Assembly (NCBI GenBank): GCA_020354105.1
Contig: CP070642.1
Span: 936,370-943,805, forward strand
Length of the DNA stretch: 7,436 nucleotides
Direction: 5' to 3'
Source of the DNA: Chloroflexota bacterium
GTDB taxonomy: Bacteria > Chloroflexota > Dehalococcoidia > GIF9 > UBA5629
Each line of letters starts with the position of its first letter. The first letter of the stretch is position 1. Below the pieces are notes generated by a model. The model saw nothing but the letters and a program-made list of their open reading frames with translations. It did not search any database and was not told the DNA's origin. Position numbers and translations under genes: made by a program. Shown here one piece after another: positions 5,988 through 7,436 of the stretch.

Positions 5988-6770
5988 TTATGATTTATGC
6001 TTACCTATGTCATCCAGGTTAAGGGTGTTAATGAAATCATAGAAAGCTGACAGCTTCTTGAGCTCTTGCTCGTCGACTTTACCTTTACTGCCTGGTTTAT
6101 CTGCGCTTTTGTCTAGGGGGATGGGCTTTCCGGTTTCTCTGTCGAGTATGATGCCAGCCTTGTCCAGGACTGCTTCATCAACATATATCGGTACTGTTAC
6201 TCTTACCGCCAAAGCGATTGCATCGCTGGGACGGGAATCGAGCTTTATCTTGGTGAGCAGCCACTGTTCGTTTGCCTTGTCAAAGCGAAGTACGAACATA
6301 AGGCTGTCATCATTCACTGCCTCAATGAATCTGTCACCTGACTCTTGCCAGTCATTGACTATTTTAAGTTTGTGTTCTTTTCCTTGCCAGGTGAGGGATA
6401 TCCATGATCCATTATCGTACCCTTTACGAGAGTTGCTATCAGTAGGAAACTTTACGTTGACCTGTTTCGGCCCGTCGGTGGATTCAAAAATAATTTGGGC
6501 ATAGAATGTGTCAGACCGGAGGTCATTTACAACAATTTTGCTTACCACGGTTCCTGATGTGGATTCTAGCGCGAAGATGGCGCTTTTAAGCAAGTCATGG
6601 GTCATTGGTCGCGCTAGGTCAACATTTTGTAATTTTATCGATATGGCGTCGGCTTCTGCTGGCCCGATCCAGATGGGCAGGTAGCGGTCTGAGGCTTTCT
6701 CTCTCAGGATTACCACATGTTGATAGTTCATCAGGCTTACCCGGATGCTGTCAATTGTCATCTCTATCAT
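5988..6770 (-). CDS. DUF151 (bifunctional nuclease, BFN) family protein with an internal insertion
   Basis: A 260-residue member of the DUF151/BFN family. Some plant members have reported nuclease activity; the bacterial role is unclear. I choose the ATG at 6770: GGAGG lies 7 bases upstream, the family start pattern MIEMTIDSIRVS begins there, and an ATG at 6815 falls inside the promoter. Conserved parts are VVILREKASDRYLPIWIGPA-EADAI (about 19-43), the RPMTHDLL motif (54-61), and DTFYAQIIFE (87-96). After an interruption come DSRPSDAIALAVR (178-190) and VPIYVDEAVLDKAGI (193-207). Typical members run straight from the FYA-x-(L/I)-IF strand to the RPSDA motif in about 10 residues; here about 80 residues intervene (97-176). 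The C-terminus has a charged linker and a terminal acidic helix (LNLDD), as in several relatives. It sits alone upstream of the atp operon and is divergent from dtd. Confidence 0.9.
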   Translation of the reverse strand: MIEMTIDSIRVSLMNYQHVVILREKASDRYLPIWIGPAEADAISIKLQNVDLARPMTHDLLKSAIFALESTSGTVVSKIVVNDLRSDTFYAQIIFESTDGPKQVNVKFPTDSNSRKGYDNGSWISLTWQGKEHKLKIVNDWQESGDRFIEAVNDDSLMFVLRFDKANEQWLLTKIKLDSRPSDAIALAVRVTVPIYVDEAVLDKAGIILDRETGKPIPLDKSADKPGSKGKVDEQELKKLSAFYDFINTLNLDDIGKHKS

Positions 6771-6800
6771 GAATGGTCCTCCATGTCCTACGCAAAAACC

Positions 6801-6829
6801 ATTGTACTCTATCAAATTTTAGCTGTCAA
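6801..6829 (-). promoter_or_regulatory. Sigma-70 promoter of the DUF151 gene
   Basis: On the minus strand a perfect TTGACA -35 (6829-6824), a 17-base spacer and a TACAAT -10 (6806-6801, 5 of 6) are present. Transcription should start near 6794, about 24 bases before the ATG at 6770. This position excludes the longer reading from 6815 and supports the assigned start. Confidence 0.75.
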
Positions 6830-6830
6830 T

Positions 6831-6859
6831 TTGTCTCGGATAGACTGCTTTCGTAAAAT
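6831..6859 (+). promoter_or_regulatory. Sigma-70 promoter of dtd
   Basis: On the plus strand TTGTCT (6831-6836, 4 of 6), a 17-base spacer and TAAAAT (6854-6859, 5 of 6) are seen. The predicted start near 6866 gives a leader of about 38 bases before the TTG start of dtd. Its -35 hexamer is separated by one base from the -35 of the opposite promoter. Confidence 0.6.
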
Positions 6860-6903
6860 ATGGAGGATGCTTTTCCTAGTTGAATTAAGAGATTGGAGGT
6901 GTT

Positions 6904-7356
6904 TTGAAGGCATTAGTGCAGCGGGTTACCAAAGCCTCGGTAAGTGTGAATGGTGTGGTGGTTGGAAAGATAGGATCAGGTTTGGTTGTCCTAGTCGGTG
7001 TAGCTCGGGGGGATATGGAGAGAGATGCTCTTTACCTGGCTGATAAGGTAGCCAATCTCCGCATCTTTGCCGATGAAGCCAGCAAGTTCAATCTTTCGGT
7101 AACGGATACTGGTGGTGAGATTCTGGTTATAAGTCAGTTCACTCTTTTGGCTGACACACGTAGAGGTCGGAGGCCTAGCTTTGAGGGAGCAGCGCCGCCG
7201 GACCAAGCTGAAGCCTTGGTTGACTTTTTTGTTAGTAGGGTGCGTGATACCGGACTGAAAGTGGAGACGGGGAGATTTCAACAGCACATGTTGGTGGAAA
7301 TACATAATGATGGCCCGGTTACAATAGAATTGAATAGTAAGGATAAGATTTCATAA
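6904..7356 (+). CDS. dtd: D-aminoacyl-tRNA deacylase
   Basis: A 150-residue DTD enzyme, a cytoplasmic proofreader that hydrolyses D-aminoacyl-tRNA (and glycine mischarged on tRNA-Ala), freeing tRNA for protein synthesis. Both active-site motifs are present at the positions known from the E. coli enzyme: SQFTL at 77-81, and NDGPVT with the cis Gly137-Pro138. The N-terminus MKALVQRVTKASVSV matches the family's usual M(R/K)A(V/L)(V/L)QRV opening, which fixes the start at a TTG codon. GGAGGT lies just upstream (GGAGG 4 bases before the TTG). Length is typical (about 145-150). It is the only plus-strand gene in the window and has its own promoter. No partner such as a relA/spoT homologue, often adjacent in Firmicutes, is visible here. 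Confidence 0.97.
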   Translation: MKALVQRVTKASVSVNGVVVGKIGSGLVVLVGVARGDMERDALYLADKVANLRIFADEASKFNLSVTDTGGEILVISQFTLLADTRRGRRPSFEGAAPPDQAEALVDFFVSRVRDTGLKVETGRFQQHMLVEIHNDGPVTIELNSKDKIS

Positions 7357-7360
7357 GTTT

Positions 7361-7387
7361 CAATTAGTTGCTAATGCAATTAGTTGC
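7361..7387 (+). repeat. Tandem pair of 11-base direct repeats after dtd
   Basis: CAATTAGTTGC occurs at 7361-7371 and again, exactly, at 7377-7387, a 16-base period. The second copy lies within a small dyad (TGCAA, 4-base loop, TTGCA, at 7376-7389). It lies 5 bases after the dtd stop in an AT-rich tail with no visible gene to the window end. There is no GC-rich stem with a T-run, so I do not call it an intrinsic terminator. It could be an operator pair for a gene beyond the window, or chance. Confidence 0.45.
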
Positions 7388-7436
7388 AATATTTGTCGGG
7401 TTGTGCTAGGCTTTTATAGCTGTGAGTTGTGGTCAA

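Noticed and set aside
6771..6815. Longer DUF151 reading starting at ATG 6815
   Set aside because: This ATG lies inside the predicted promoter (between the -35 and -10) and upstream of the expected transcript start, while ATG 6770 has GGAGG and the family N-terminus.

Overview
The window carries most of a bacterial F-type ATP synthase operon on the minus strand. A 363-base non-coding leader region, a DUF151 'bifunctional nuclease' family gene (minus) and a divergently transcribed D-aminoacyl-tRNA deacylase gene (plus) follow. The gene order in transcription direction is atpI-like, atpB, atpE, a 42-codon unnamed gene, atpF, atpH, atpA, atpG, atpD; atpD runs off the left edge and atpC is not visible. 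The source is a bacterium with a complete, separately encoded F-type (not V/A-type) ATPase. The b and delta subunits are single and unfused, and the DUF151 protein ends in a short acidic helix. I lean towards an anaerobic or sediment Chloroflexota (Dehalococcoidia-like) lineage, but this rests on remembered family resemblance and is weak.

Layout from left to right: atpD 5' part (1-417), atpG (431-1288), atpA (1298-2809), atpH (2842-3369), atpF (3385-3894), small membrane-protein gene (3928-4056), atpE (4102-4335), atpB (4349-5311), atpI-like (5316-5594 or 5624), a leader/intergenic region (to 5987), DUF151 gene (5988-6770), two back-to-back promoters (6801-6859), dtd (6904-7356), and an AT-rich tail with a short direct repeat (7357-7436). 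Gaps inside the atp cluster are 4 to 45 bases with no internal promoter or terminator that I could see, so one polycistronic mRNA is likely.

How the genes work together: AtpB (a), AtpE (c-ring) and AtpF (b) form the membrane Fo motor, AtpH (delta) and AtpF form the stator, and AtpA/AtpD with AtpG form the catalytic F1 head and rotor shaft. The AtpI-like protein at the head is of the assembly-factor type. The c subunit lacks the residues typical of sodium-binding rings, so proton coupling is inferred.

The items most worth a second look are three. First, the 42-residue, almost entirely hydrophobic protein between atpE and atpF has a near-perfect Shine-Dalgarno and no acidic residue in its membrane segment. 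Second, an insertion of about 80 residues splits the otherwise canonical DUF151 domain. Third, a regulatory-looking atp leader has two mutually exclusive hairpins over a strong Shine-Dalgarno that serves only a six-codon ORF. The ATP synthase subunits themselves look ordinary and intact.
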